Origin: Candidatus Accumulibacter regalis
GTDB lineage: Bacteria > Pseudomonadota > Gammaproteobacteria > Burkholderiales > Rhodocyclaceae
DNA length: 64,000 nucleotides
Assembly: GCA_000585075.1 (NCBI GenBank)
Contig: JEMY01000056.1
Span: 1 to 64,000 of the forward strand
Direction: 5' to 3'
Below, piece by piece: positions 39,258-48,131 of this stretch; position 1 is the first letter of the stretch; each line of letters starts with the position of its first letter. The position numbers were made by a program, and so were the translations under genes. Under the pieces are notes generated by a model, which did no database searches, was not told the origin of the DNA, and saw only the letters and a list, made by a program, of their open reading frames with translations.

Positions 39258-39884
39258 ATGAACGACGCGCCGATCAGCGGCGTGATCCTGGCCGGCGGCC
39301 TCGGCCGGCGCATGGGAAACGTCGACAAGGGACTGCAATTGCTTGCCGACAAGCCACTCGTCCGGTGGGTGATCGAGCGCCTCGCGCCACAGGTCGACGA
39401 GCTGCTGATCAATGCCAATCGCAATGCCGCCCACTACGCGAACTTCGGCTACCCGGTTATCGCCGACGAGATTGCCGGCTTTGCCGGCCCGCTCGCCGGC
39501 GTGCACGCGGCGCTGAGTCGCTCGGCCCACCCGCTGCTGCTCAGCGTACCCTGCGACTCGCCATTCCTGCCGACCGATCTCGTCGCCCGCCTGCGTACGG
39601 CGATGCTGAGCAGCGGCGCCGATCTGGCCACGGTTCGCAGCGGCGGGCGGGCACAGCCGGTGTTCTCGCTCTGCCGGTGCGAACTCCTGCCGCATTTGAC
39701 CGACTTCCTGGCCACGGGCGGGCGCAAGATCGACTCGTGGCACGGGATGCTCGAGCGTGTCGAGGTGCCTTTTGACGACCAGGTCGACGCTTTCCGCAAC
39801 ATCAACGACGCGGCAGAGCTGAGCGAATTGGGCCGCCACCACTGTCGACATTTTTTACACAAAACGGCCGACAGCACCGAGTAA
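39258..39884 (+). CDS. mobA: Molybdenum cofactor guanylyltransferase MobA
   Basis: Attaches GMP to molybdopterin, making the bis-MGD cofactor of nitrate reductase and formate dehydrogenase. The nucleotide-binding start ISGVILAGGLGRRMGNVDKGL (shown in part: ILAGGLGRRMG) is complete, LSVPCDSPFLP supplies the metal-binding Asp, and FRNINDAAEL closes the fold. Length of 208 residues is normal. Neighbours do not include other moa/moe genes. Confidence 0.95.
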   Translation: MNDAPISGVILAGGLGRRMGNVDKGLQLLADKPLVRWVIERLAPQVDELLINANRNAAHYANFGYPVIADEIAGFAGPLAGVHAALSRSAHPLLLSVPCDSPFLPTDLVARLRTAMLSSGADLATVRSGGRAQPVFSLCRCELLPHLTDFLATGGRKIDSWHGMLERVEVPFDDQVDAFRNINDAAELSELGRHHCRHFLHKTADSTE

Positions 39885-39921
39885 TCTGCCCAAGCCATTG
39901 CTAGATATGGATGTTTTTTTC

Positions 39922-39937
39922 TGGCATGATACGTGCT
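39922..39937 (+). promoter_or_regulatory. Sigma-54 (-24/-12) promoter of the PEP-CTERM gene
   Basis: TGGCATGATACGTGCT matches the RpoN consensus TGGCACGrNNNTTGCW at all but two positions, with GG and GC exactly in place. The start codon is 80 bases further on. PEP-CTERM surface proteins and their exopolysaccharide loci are known to be under the PrsK/PrsR-RpoN system, so the site fits the gene it precedes. Confidence 0.75.
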
Positions 39938-40016
39938 TTGTAAAAGCAAGTGGCTGCCGAGCGCAGTAGTCACGGCATACGAGACACCCATACCTACTCA
40001 CTGGAAGGATACGATA

Positions 40017-40703
40017 ATGAAAAAACAACTGTTGGCCGGCGCAATTCTTGCCGCCCTGGGTAGCGGTGCGGCACACGCGGCTTTCCTCAGCTACCAATTC
40101 AGTAACCCGCTGCAGGGGACCGAGATTTCCCAAAGCGGCAACCTGAACCTGTTTGACACAATGGGAGGTACCCGGACCCTGAACAGCGCCGTCCTGACGC
40201 TCACTGGCCAGGACGAAATGACCATTGTGCTGAGAAACAGCGCACAGCAGCCGCAGGATGTCATTGCAACGGGCAATGTTTTTCTGAATTACACCAGCTC
40301 GCTCGCTCCGCTCAATGGCATCATTGTCAGTGGCAATCCCCGGATCTCACTCACCAACCCGACGGGTCTCCAAACCTTGGCTGCTGGTGGAACGTTTAAC
40401 TCCGGCTTGCTCACGGCAAATGGCTCGGCAGTTCTGGACGCACTGACGCTGAACCCGATCCTGGCAAGCCTCTCCACAGACGGGGCCGGCCAACAATTCA
40501 GCGTCAGCTGTAGCTCGCTGAGTGGCGTCAATCTGCTGGGCGGTGGTGGTCAGGTGTCCTTCGATCAGACCACCCAAGCCGCCTGCGGCGCGAGAATCGT
40601 CTATGACTACGAGACTCGCAACCAGACACCTGAGCCTGCCTCGATGGCGCTGGTTGGCCTGGGCCTGCTCGGCCTCGGCGCAGCACGCCGTCGCAAGGCC
40701 TGA
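40017..40703 (+). CDS. PEP-CTERM sorting-domain surface protein
   Basis: An exported 228-residue protein. The signal peptide is MKKQLLAGAILAALGSGAAHA; the middle is Thr/Ser/Asn-rich, beta-structured and without recognisable catalytic residues. The end is TPEPASMALVGLGLLGLGAA followed by RRRKA, a complete PEP-CTERM signal: Pro-Glu-Pro, a hydrophobic helix and an Arg cluster, processed by exosortase (XrtA/EpsH-type). Two cysteines in the C-terminal half (VSCSSL, QAACGARI) may form a disulfide. Expression is probably from the sigma-54 promoter at 39922. The exosortase gene is not in the window. Confidence 0.9.
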   Translation: MKKQLLAGAILAALGSGAAHAAFLSYQFSNPLQGTEISQSGNLNLFDTMGGTRTLNSAVLTLTGQDEMTIVLRNSAQQPQDVIATGNVFLNYTSSLAPLNGIIVSGNPRISLTNPTGLQTLAAGGTFNSGLLTANGSAVLDALTLNPILASLSTDGAGQQFSVSCSSLSGVNLLGGGGQVSFDQTTQAACGARIVYDYETRNQTPEPASMALVGLGLLGLGAARRRKA

Positions 40704-40730
40704 TCGACGACGACAGCTCTGCGTCGCCGG

Positions 40731-40758
40731 AAAAGCCGCTCCCAGGAGCGGCTTTTTT
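40731..40758 (+). terminator. Intrinsic terminator after the PEP-CTERM gene
   Basis: AAAAGCCGCTCC-CAG-GAGCGGCTTTTTT: a 9-bp GC stem followed by six T residues, 28 bases after the stop. Confidence 0.85.
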
Positions 40759-40940
40759 CTTGCCCTGCAGGCCTCGCACCGACCACCCGCGGCGGACGAC
40801 GGGGAACACACTCCTTGCCGCCCGACCGCCCGCAAGATAGAATCCCGGGTTCGCTTCGCCGAGCGAATCCCACCCTTCATCCATCTGGCGTCGGCTCTAT
40901 CAAACTGGGGCTGCGTCGTTCTTACGAAAGAGAGTTTGAC

Positions 40941-41210
40941 ATGGCGATCAATGTTGAGCAGAAAGCTCAAATCATGGCCGAGTACCAGCGTGCTGCCGGC
41001 GACTCCGGTTCTTCCGAAGTCCAGGTAGCGCTGCTTACCGCGCGCATCAACGACCTTACCGGTCACTTCAGAGAGCACAAGAAGGACAACCACTCGCGCC
41101 GCGGTCTGCTGCGCATGGTCAGCCGCCGCCGCAAGTTGCTCGATTACCTGAAGCAAACCAACGTCGATTCGTACCGCACCCTGATTCAGCGTCTCGGCCT
41201 GCGCAAATAG
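40941..41210 (+). CDS. rpsO: Ribosomal protein S15
   Basis: The 89-residue 30S protein that organises the 16S central domain. [11 protein letters not shown]-type core appears here as [20 protein letters not shown], then [20 protein letters not shown] and [23 protein letters not shown] at 40941. The rpsO-pnp order is conserved. The leader contains an imperfect hairpin near 40847-40870; a regulatory role in S15 autocontrol is possible but not demonstrated. Confidence 0.99.
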   Translation: MAINVEQKAQIMAEYQRAAGDSGSSEVQVALLTARINDLTGHFREHKKDNHSRRGLLRMVSRRRKLLDYLKQTNVDSYRTLIQRLGLRK

Positions 41211-41320
41211 GCCCGCTCGCCGATCCGCCCTGCGGTCGGAGGTGCAGGCCATTCCCAGAGCCGCCAGCGGCCAGCCCCACGCGGGCTGCGCCGCTGTTTC
41301 TGCTGCCGCGGCTGGCATAT

Positions 41321-41385
41321 TGGTACGTCGTTTGAATGGTTGAGCTGTTGAATTTCCTGCCGGAGTCGTGGGCAGGCACGTACCA
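41321..41385 (+). promoter_or_regulatory. Nested hairpins in the pnp leader
   Basis: TGGTACGT (41321-41328) pairs with ACGTACCA (41378-41385) and encloses a second stem, CCTGCC (41356-41361) with GGCAGG (41371-41376). It lies 21 bases before the pnp start. In E. coli a hairpin in this place is cut by RNase III for PNPase autoregulation; this could be its equivalent. Confidence 0.45.
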
Positions 41386-41405
41386 GACTATTGAGAGAGG
41401 CAACA

Positions 41406-43517
41406 ATGTTTAATATCGTCAAGAAAAGCTTCGCCTATGGCGCCCATCAGGTCACCCTGGAAACCGGCGAAATCGCGCGCCAGGCCGGTGGTGCGGTCAT
41501 CGTCTCGGTTGACGACACCGTCGTCCTGGTCAGCGCAGTCGGCAACAAGACGGCCAAACCCGGCCAGGATTTCTTCCCGCTGACCGTTGATTACATCGAA
41601 AAAACCTACGCCGCCGGCAAGATCCCCGGCGGCTTTTTCAAGCGCGAGGGTCGTCCCTCCGAGAAGGAAACGCTGACCTCGCGCCTGATCGACCGGCCGC
41701 TGCGCCCGCTCTTCCCCGAGGGCTTCTATCACGAAGTCCAGATCGTCGCCATGGTGATGTCGTTGAACCCGGAAATCGACCCCGACATCCCGGCGATGAT
41801 CGGTGCCTCGGCCGCGCTGGCGATCTCCGGCATTCCCTTCGACGGCCCGATCGGTGCCGCCCGGGTCGGCTACCTCAACGGCGAATACGTGCTCAACCCG
41901 AGCACCAGCCAGCTCGACGCAAGCCAGCTGAACCTGGTCGTCGCCGGAACGCAGGCAGCCGTGCTGATGGTCGAATCGGAGGCCAAGGAACTGTCCGAAG
42001 AGGTGATGCTCGGTGCCGTGATGTTCGGCCACCAGCAGATGCAGGCAGTGATCACCGCGATCAACGAACTGGTCGATGAAGCCGGCAAGCCGGAATGGGA
42101 ATGGTCGGCTGCCGCCAGAAACGAGGCCGTCCACGCCAAGCTCGACCAACTCGTCGAAGGCGAGCTGAAGGAAGCCTACGGGATCACCAGCAAGGGCCTG
42201 CGCAGCCAGCGTCTCAAGGAGATCACGGCCTACGCCGTCGAGGCCATGACCGCCGACGACAACGCCCCCGACGCCAGCGCCGTCCGCCGGATGGTTTCCG
42301 ACGCCGAGGCACGCATCGTGCGTGGCCGCATCCTGGCCGGCGAGCCGCGCATCGACGGTCGCGACACGCGCACCGTCCGGCCGATCGCCATCCGCTCCGG
42401 CGTGCTGCCGCGCGCGCACGGCTCGTCCTTGTTCACACGTGGCGAAACGCAGGCCATCGTCGTCGCCACGCTCGGTACCGGTCGTGACGAACAGATCATC
42501 GACGCACTGGCCGGCGAGTATCGCGAGCGCTTCATGATGCACTACAACTTCCCGCCCTACGCCACTGGCGAATGCGGGCGCGTCGGAACGCCAAAGCGGC
42601 GTGAGATCGGCCACGGCCGCCTGGCCAAGCGGGCAATACTCGCCGTGCTGCCGTCGCCGGAAGACTTCTCCTACACCATCCGTGTCGTCTCGGAGATCAC
42701 CGAGTCGAACGGATCGAGCTCGATGGCGTCGGTCTGCGGCGCCTCGCTGGCGCTGATGGACGCCGGCGTACCGCTCAAGGCCCACGTCGCCGGCATTGCC
42801 ATGGGCCTGATCAAGGAAGGGAATCGGGTCGCCGTCCTGACCGACATCCTCGGCGACGAGGATCACCTCGGCGACATGGACTTCAAGGTTGCCGGTACCG
42901 ATAGCGGCGTCACCGCGCTGCAGATGGACATCAAGATCCAGGGCATCACCCAGGAGATCATGAAGATTGCGCTGGCCCAGGCCAGCGAAGCCCGCCTGCA
43001 CATTCTCAAGCAGATGCAGGATTCGATGTCGGCGCACCGCGAAGAAGTGTCGACCTACGCGCCGCGCCTGTACACGATGAAGATCAATCCGGAGAAAATC
43101 CGCGACGTGATCGGCAAGGGCGGCGCGGTCATTCGTGCCATCACCGAGGAAACCGGGACGACCATCGACATCAAGGACGACGGCACGATCACCATCGCCT
43201 CGGTAAGCGGCGACGCTGCCGACGCCGCCAAGGCACGCATCGAGTCGATCACCGCTGACGTCGAAGTCGGCAAGGTCTATGACGGCACGGTTCTCAAGCT
43301 GCTCGACTTTGGCGCCATCGTCAGCATCCTGCCCGGTCGCGACGGCCTGCTGCATATTTCGCAGATCGCCAACGAACGCGTCAATGCCGTTGCCGACTAT
43401 CTGAAGGATGGCCAGAAGGTCCGCGTCAAGGTCCTCGAAGCCGACGAGAAGGGACGCGTCCGCCTGTCGATGAAGGCGCTCACCGTCGAGGAGGGCGGCG
43501 TGCCGCCAGCGGCTTGA
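41406..43517 (+). CDS. pnp: Polyribonucleotide nucleotidyltransferase (PNPase)
   Basis: Phosphorolytic 3'-5' exoribonuclease of 703 residues. ATG at 41406 gives [21 protein letters not shown]. Two RNase PH domains ([20 protein letters not shown], then [20 protein letters not shown] and [20 protein letters not shown] with the catalytic Asp residues) are followed by a KH domain ([20 protein letters not shown]) and an S1 domain ([20 protein letters not shown]). All parts are complete. It follows rpsO by 195 bases. Confidence 0.99.
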   Translation: MFNIVKKSFAYGAHQVTLETGEIARQAGGAVIVSVDDTVVLVSAVGNKTAKPGQDFFPLTVDYIEKTYAAGKIPGGFFKREGRPSEKETLTSRLIDRPLRPLFPEGFYHEVQIVAMVMSLNPEIDPDIPAMIGASAALAISGIPFDGPIGAARVGYLNGEYVLNPSTSQLDASQLNLVVAGTQAAVLMVESEAKELSEEVMLGAVMFGHQQMQAVITAINELVDEAGKPEWEWSAAARNEAVHAKLDQLVEGELKEAYGITSKGLRSQRLKEITAYAVEAMTADDNAPDASAVRRMVSDAEARIVRGRILAGEPRIDGRDTRTVRPIAIRSGVLPRAHGSSLFTRGETQAIVVATLGTGRDEQIIDALAGEYRERFMMHYNFPPYATGECGRVGTPKRREIGHGRLAKRAILAVLPSPEDFSYTIRVVSEITESNGSSSMASVCGASLALMDAGVPLKAHVAGIAMGLIKEGNRVAVLTDILGDEDHLGDMDFKVAGTDSGVTALQMDIKIQGITQEIMKIALAQASEARLHILKQMQDSMSAHREEVSTYAPRLYTMKINPEKIRDVIGKGGAVIRAITEETGTTIDIKDDGTITIASVSGDAADAAKARIESITADVEVGKVYDGTVLKLLDFGAIVSILPGRDGLLHISQIANERVNAVADYLKDGQKVRVKVLEADEKGRVRLSMKALTVEEGGVPPAA

Positions 43518-43560
43518 TCGGCATCGCCTGACGGCGGCCAGCGAGCCGCTGTCGACAGCA

Positions 43561-43588
43561 AAAAAGGACGCCACGGCGTCCTTTTTTT
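43561..43588. terminator. Bidirectional terminator between pnp and dksA
   Basis: AAAAAGGACGCC-AC-GGCGTCCTTTTTTT: a 7-bp GC stem flanked by A-run and T-run, so it can end transcription of pnp on the plus strand and of dksA on the minus strand. Confidence 0.8.
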
Positions 43589-43670
43589 GGCCTCGGCGGG
43601 CAAGCATACTGCCGCTCGCCGGACGGCGGCGTCCTGCCTCGCGGTGACGGCGGCTACACGCGCCCGCCAG

Positions 43671-44096
43671 CTACTTGGCCATCTGCTTCTCGCGCACTTC
43701 TTCGAGGGTCTTGCAGTCGATGCACATCGTTGCCGTCGGACGCGCTTCAAGACGCTTGATGCCAATCTCGACTCCGCAAGCGGCGCAATAGCCATAGTCG
43801 CCACTGTTGAGCAGCTCCACGGTTTCTTCGATTTTCTTGATCAGCTTGCGCTCGCGGTCGCGGTTGCGCAGTTCGATGGCGATGTCTGTTTCCTGGCTGG
43901 CGCGGTCATTGGGGTCAGCAAAAACGGTCGCTTCATCCTTCATCGTATGCACCGTACGCTCGATGTCTTCGATGAGCTGTTGCTTCAGCGCCTCGAGGAT
44001 GCCGCGGAAATGAGCCAGCTGATTGCTGTTCATGTACTCCTCGCCCGCTTGCGGCACGTAAGGGGTGAAATGCTTGTACGTCAACTCATCAGCCAT
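43671..44096 (-). CDS. dksA: RNA polymerase-binding transcription factor DksA
   Basis: Acts with ppGpp in the polymerase secondary channel. The 141 residues start MADELTYKHFTPYVPQAGE. The coiled coil carries EATVFADPNDRASQETDIAI with the two acidic tip residues (Asp-Pro-Asn-Asp-Arg-Ala), and the C-terminal zinc finger is YGYCAACGVEIG...MCIDC. The four-cysteine finger is complete. Convergent with pnp. Confidence 0.96.
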   Translation of the reverse strand: MADELTYKHFTPYVPQAGEEYMNSNQLAHFRGILEALKQQLIEDIERTVHTMKDEATVFADPNDRASQETDIAIELRNRDRERKLIKKIEETVELLNSGDYGYCAACGVEIGIKRLEARPTATMCIDCKTLEEVREKQMAK

Positions 44097-44275
44097 GTTC
44101 GAATACCCTGATTGCAAAAGAGACGACTAAATATCAGAAATGGCGCCGCCTGGCAAGCAGACGACCGCTGCCGGCCGGCGCAAGCACCGTTTTCCCGCCC
44201 CTGCAGCGCCGCCCTGGCAATGCTCCCGACAGCCATCGTTCACGTCATCACCTGACTCCCTCTCCGCCAGGCGCG

Positions 44276-45028
44276 TCACTGAGCGACGTCCGCCGCAGGG
44301 CCGCGACGGCTCGCCCTGTAGCGCGCGCGCTGGGCCATCGCCATTTCGAACGCGGCCTGCGTGAAGCCGAGAATCTCGGCGAATTCCTCGTCGCTAAGGG
44401 TGCGCGCGTCGTCGTTGCTGCGATAGACATTGACGAACTGATGTTCGCGCACGGACTGCAATACCAGCTTGCCGACGCCGAGTTCTTCAAGGCTCTTCCA
44501 CAGCTCCGGGTTGGCCGTACGCGTCAGGCCCATGACGAAACCGATCGGATCCTGGCGACCAAGGACCGCCGCCAGGCGCAGGATGAGTTCGAACGACACC
44601 GCCAGGCGCCCGTTCTCCAGCGCTTCGACCAGCGACGGGTCCTTGAGGTCGATGGCCACGCCGAGTTCGGCAATCGTCAGCCCCGCGCGCTCGCGCATCC
44701 TGCGCACGACGGCCCCGGTCTTGGCCCAGGCGGCGGACTCGGCGGCGCTCGGCAGCACCACCCGCAACACTTCCGACGCGGCCTCGATGGCCTGCCCGTC
44801 GAGGAGTGCTCGCGAGACCTTGCTCGCCATTTCCAGCGTTCGCCCGGCGACACCGGCCGCCGAACTGACGTCGAGCAGCCTGCCAGCCATGGCACGCACC
44901 TGGTCGACCAGACCGGGATCGCTGGCCGCGGCCGCGATCGGCTTCGCCGGGGCCGCGGCTTTCTTCCCTGTCCGTTTGCCAGGCGCTGCCGCCTGGGGCT
45001 TTGCTGCTGACGCGGTTGGCCTGTTCAT
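44276..45028 (-). CDS. XRE-family helix-turn-helix protein
   Basis: A 250-residue protein. The first 35 residues are Ala/Pro/Lys-rich (a basic tail, ending PIAAAASDPG), followed by a helical region and an XRE helix-turn-helix about residues 105-160 (MRERAGLTIAELGVAIDLKD, LVEALENGRLAVSFELILRL). The tail continues with ALTRTANPELW-like and AEILGFTQAAFEMAM helices. GGAGG at seven bases precedes the ATG at 45028. It is downstream of the SecA/M50/HlyD operon, 160 bases away, in the same direction, and could regulate it; that link is positional. Confidence 0.75.
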   Translation of the reverse strand: MNRPTASAAKPQAAAPGKRTGKKAAAPAKPIAAAASDPGLVDQVRAMAGRLLDVSSAAGVAGRTLEMASKVSRALLDGQAIEAASEVLRVVLPSAAESAAWAKTGAVVRRMRERAGLTIAELGVAIDLKDPSLVEALENGRLAVSFELILRLAAVLGRQDPIGFVMGLTRTANPELWKSLEELGVGKLVLQSVREHQFVNVYRSNDDARTLSDEEFAEILGFTQAAFEMAMAQRARYRASRRGPAADVAQ

Positions 45029-45096
45029 CGACAATCCTCCACATAGTAGCCGGGTCGAATGGTGAGCACTGTGCCAGCCGCCGCTTCGCGTCGACG

Positions 45097-45119
45097 GTTC
45101 GCCGCCGCGACCGGCGAAC
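45097..45119. repeat. 8-bp inverted repeat before the XRE gene
   Basis: GTTCGCCG (45097-45104) and CGGCGAAC (45112-45119) around a 7-base loop, between the HlyD stop (45188) and the XRE start (45028). Operator or weak termination hairpin; no U-run. Confidence 0.35.
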
Positions 45120-45187
45120 AACCTTGCACAGCCTGCGGGTCAGCAGCCACTATAGCCGGGAAGGCCTTTCCCCGCCATGGCCGGCGC

Positions 45188-46111
45188 CTACTGCATCGGG
45201 TTCCGGGACGGGGTTGGCGCCGCGCTCTTGCCCTCCTGGCGCGAAAAGCTCGACGATGGCCCGCCCGCGCCACCGCTGATCGCCGGAAAACTCGCCCGGC
45301 ACTTGATTCCCGCCGGCAGCTTCAAATCCGCATTGGCCAGTTCGAGGCGTACACCGAAAGTCCCGCTGGCGGCGTCGAGAACCCGGTCGATCACCCGCAC
45401 CGTCGCCGTGTACCGCCCGCCGATCGGCGCCTCCGGAAATACCTCGACCTTCTCGCCGGCCTTGAGCTTGCCGAAAGCGTCGAGCGGCATCAGCACCTCG
45501 ACGTACAGGGTGCCGATGTCGGCCAGTCTGAGAATCGGCTTGCGCAGGTCGCGATTGTCGGCCAGCTCTCCGGCGCTGAGCAGGCGATCGACGACCACGC
45601 CGTCCACCGGGCTCTCGATCGTGCGCAGGCGCAGCTGCTCGGACAGGCGGCGATACTCGAGCTCCGCCAGGCGACGGTCGTCGCGGGCCTCGAGCAGCTC
45701 TGTTTCGGCGAGCCGCTTCTCGGTCAGGGCTTCGTCGCGATCGTGCAGCGAGATGAACGACTGGCCCGCCAACTTCTCGCGCCGCTTGTATTTCGTCGTC
45801 GCGAACTCGACGCGGCTTTCGCCGGTGCGGATTTTTCCCTGCATCGTCGAACGATAGCGCGCGGCTTCGGTCGCCGCGTGTTCGACGCCCGAATCGAGGC
45901 TTACGAGGACCTGGCCTTTCTTGACCAGATCACCACGATCCACCCAGATTTTCTCGATCAGACCTTCGCTCGCTGCGCGCACGTCGACGGTCTTGCTCGG
46001 TTCGATGATGCAGTCGAACTCGGCGGCCAGCCCGCTGCCCGCCGACAACAACGCCAGCAACACTGCGCTCCCGAATCCGCTCACCCTCATTCGACTTGTC
46101 CGATTCGGCAT
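45188..46111 (-). CDS. HlyD-family periplasmic adaptor protein
   Basis: A 307-residue membrane-fusion protein. The signal peptide or anchor is VSGFGSAVLLALLSAGSGLA, followed by FDCIIEPSKTVDVRAASEGL. A split biotinyl-lipoyl domain (LVKKGQVLVSLDSG; TIESPVDGVVVDRLLSAGEL) brackets a helical hairpin of about 70 residues, and a beta-barrel follows (EKVEVFPEAPIGGRYTATVR). ATG at 46111 has GAGGAGAG within the end of the SecA-like gene; the second ATG at 46090 is an alternative. It is the last gene of the four-gene export operon. It probably links an inner-membrane unit to an outer-membrane channel; no TolC gene is in the window. Confidence 0.88.
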   Translation of the reverse strand: MPNRTSRMRVSGFGSAVLLALLSAGSGLAAEFDCIIEPSKTVDVRAASEGLIEKIWVDRGDLVKKGQVLVSLDSGVEHAATEAARYRSTMQGKIRTGESRVEFATTKYKRREKLAGQSFISLHDRDEALTEKRLAETELLEARDDRRLAELEYRRLSEQLRLRTIESPVDGVVVDRLLSAGELADNRDLRKPILRLADIGTLYVEVLMPLDAFGKLKAGEKVEVFPEAPIGGRYTATVRVIDRVLDAASGTFGVRLELANADLKLPAGIKCRASFPAISGGAGGPSSSFSRQEGKSAAPTPSRNPMQ

Positions 46112-46115
46112 TTTC

Positions 46116-48131
46116 CTACTCTCCTCTTCCGGCAAACGCCAGGGACCGTTCCACTCGCTTGTCCATCTCGACGGTCTGCCGGCGCACCCGCGAATTCTGT
46201 CGCTCTGCCGCTGCCTGCGCGGACTGACGCAGCACGCGCGCCAGCGGCGCCGGTAGCAGCCCGGCCTCTGAGACGCGCCCGCGCAGCCAGCCGAGCAGCG
46301 CTGCAGCGTGGGCGAGAAACAATTCGTCGTCGAGCGCGACGATCGCTTCGTACGATCCGGGATCGCCCTGCCGACCGGCACGGCCGAAGAGCTGCCGATC
46401 GACGCGCGCCGAATCGTGGTATTCGGAAAGAATGACGTGCAGACCGCCCGCCTGGCGAACCTCCGGGCTGAGCAGAATATCGGTGCCGCGCCCGGCCATG
46501 TTGGTGGCCACGGTGATCCGCCCCGGCTGACCGGCGTCGGCGATGATCTGCGCCTCGCGCTGGTCCTGGCGCGCGTTGAGCACCGCATGCGCCAGTCCGG
46601 CAGCGCGCAGGTGCACGCTGGCCAGCTCGGAAGCCGCCACCGAACGCGTTCCGATCAGCACTGCCCGTCCCGCACGGCGCATTTCGGTCGCACGCTGCAC
46701 CACCGCGGCCCAGCGCCTGTCGCCGTCGAGAAATACCCGCTGCCCGAGGTCGCGGCGCGCAAGCGGTCGATTCGGCGGGATGCGCAGAACGTTCATCGCG
46801 TACACCGAACGCATTTCCGGCGCCACCTCGGTCGCCGTGCCGCTCATCCCGGCCAGGCACAGGTAGCGACGGAAGAAGCGCTGATAGGTGATCCGCGAAA
46901 TGGTGTCGCGTCGCTTGCTGGTCGCCAGCGCTTCCTTGACCTCGATCATCTGGTGCAGGCCGCGCTCCCACGAACGGTCGGCCATCACCCGACCGGTGTA
47001 CTCGTCGACGATCTGCACCTTGTCGTCGGCGATGATGTAATGCCGGTCGAGCTGAAAGAGATACAGCGCCGACAGCCCCTGTTCGACGAGTTCCTCGCGC
47101 GCCCGCGGGATGCGCCACAGTCCAGGCAGCCCGCAGGCAAAATCGCCCACCGCCGCCCGGCCGGCGTCGGTCAGTTCGATGCTGCGTTCCTGCGCCCGGA
47201 GCAGGTAATGGCCCTTGCTGTTCAGGCTCGCGGCCAGCGCCAGCGCCTGCTCGTAGAGGGCGCGCCCGTTCGGGTCGTCGACGTCGCTGGAGATGATCAG
47301 CGGCGTTCGCGCCTCGTCGATCAGGACGCTGTCGGCCTCGTCGACGATCGCGAAGTACAAGCCGCGCAGCAGGACGCCGGCGCTCCCCTGGGCCGGACTT
47401 CGCCGCCCCGCCAGCCAGCCGTCGAGCAGCGCACGCTGACCGCCGCGGACACGCTTGCGGGCAACCCGATCGCGAAGATAGTCGAAGACCAGATCCTTGT
47501 TCACGCAGTAGGTGACGTCGGCGGCGTAGGCCGCGACGCGCTGCGCAGGCTCCTGGTCGGGGACGATCAGACCGACGCGGAGGCCGAAAAACTCATAGAC
47601 CGGCGCGAGATACTGTGCATCGCGAGCCGCCAGGTAGGGGTTGACCGTAATCACATGCACCGGCGCACCGGCAAGGGCCACCGTCACCGCCGGTAGAACG
47701 GCGGTCAGCGTCTTGCCCTCACCGGTCTGCATTTCGGCCAGCGCGCCGCGCAGCATGGCGTAGCCGCCCATCAGCTGCACCGGGTAATGGCGCGGGCCGA
47801 GCTGGCGCGAACATACCTCGCGTACCAGCGCGAAACACTCGGCAACCAGCGCCTCGGCTGGCCCCTGGACGGCCAGGGCCGCGCGTACGGCCAGCGCCCG
47901 GCTGCGCAGTCGCTCGTCGTCGGCGGCCAGAAAGGCCTCTTCCAGCGCCTGTACGCGCGCGGCAAAACGGCGCAGCCTGTGCAGGCGCAGCGGCGAGCCC
48001 GCCTGCGCCCAGCGCCCCAGCAGACGCCCAAGGAAGCGGTCGAGACGATCGTCCTTGGGGTCGCGACGCTCCGGGTACAGTCCTGGAGCGAACTCATGCA
48101 CCTGCCAGCACTCGAGCAAGGCCCTAGACAT
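46116..48131 (-). CDS. SecA-like translocation ATPase (short paralogue)
   Basis: A 671-residue SecA relative. The first nucleotide-binding domain has GAMLRG-like LMGGYAMLRGALAEMQTGEGKT (Walker A near 134-141), and IVDEADSVLIDEARTPLIIS, where canonical SecA has DEVDS; NBD2 has ATNMAGRGTDILL and LFGRAGRQGDPGSY. Canonical SecA is about 850-900 residues; here most of the helical wing/scaffold end and the zinc-binding C-tail are missing. A housekeeping secA should lie elsewhere. The start overlaps the M50 protein stop by eight bases. It probably powers export through a dedicated route. Confidence 0.88.
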   Translation of the reverse strand: MSRALLECWQVHEFAPGLYPERRDPKDDRLDRFLGRLLGRWAQAGSPLRLHRLRRFAARVQALEEAFLAADDERLRSRALAVRAALAVQGPAEALVAECFALVREVCSRQLGPRHYPVQLMGGYAMLRGALAEMQTGEGKTLTAVLPAVTVALAGAPVHVITVNPYLAARDAQYLAPVYEFFGLRVGLIVPDQEPAQRVAAYAADVTYCVNKDLVFDYLRDRVARKRVRGGQRALLDGWLAGRRSPAQGSAGVLLRGLYFAIVDEADSVLIDEARTPLIISSDVDDPNGRALYEQALALAASLNSKGHYLLRAQERSIELTDAGRAAVGDFACGLPGLWRIPRAREELVEQGLSALYLFQLDRHYIIADDKVQIVDEYTGRVMADRSWERGLHQMIEVKEALATSKRRDTISRITYQRFFRRYLCLAGMSGTATEVAPEMRSVYAMNVLRIPPNRPLARRDLGQRVFLDGDRRWAAVVQRATEMRRAGRAVLIGTRSVAASELASVHLRAAGLAHAVLNARQDQREAQIIADAGQPGRITVATNMAGRGTDILLSPEVRQAGGLHVILSEYHDSARVDRQLFGRAGRQGDPGSYEAIVALDDELFLAHAAALLGWLRGRVSEAGLLPAPLARVLRQSAQAAAERQNSRVRRQTVEMDKRVERSLAFAGRGE

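Noticed and set aside
41388-43607. 739-codon minus-strand frame opposite pnp
   Set aside because: Antisense shadow of a fully conserved PNPase; no ribosome site or domain.
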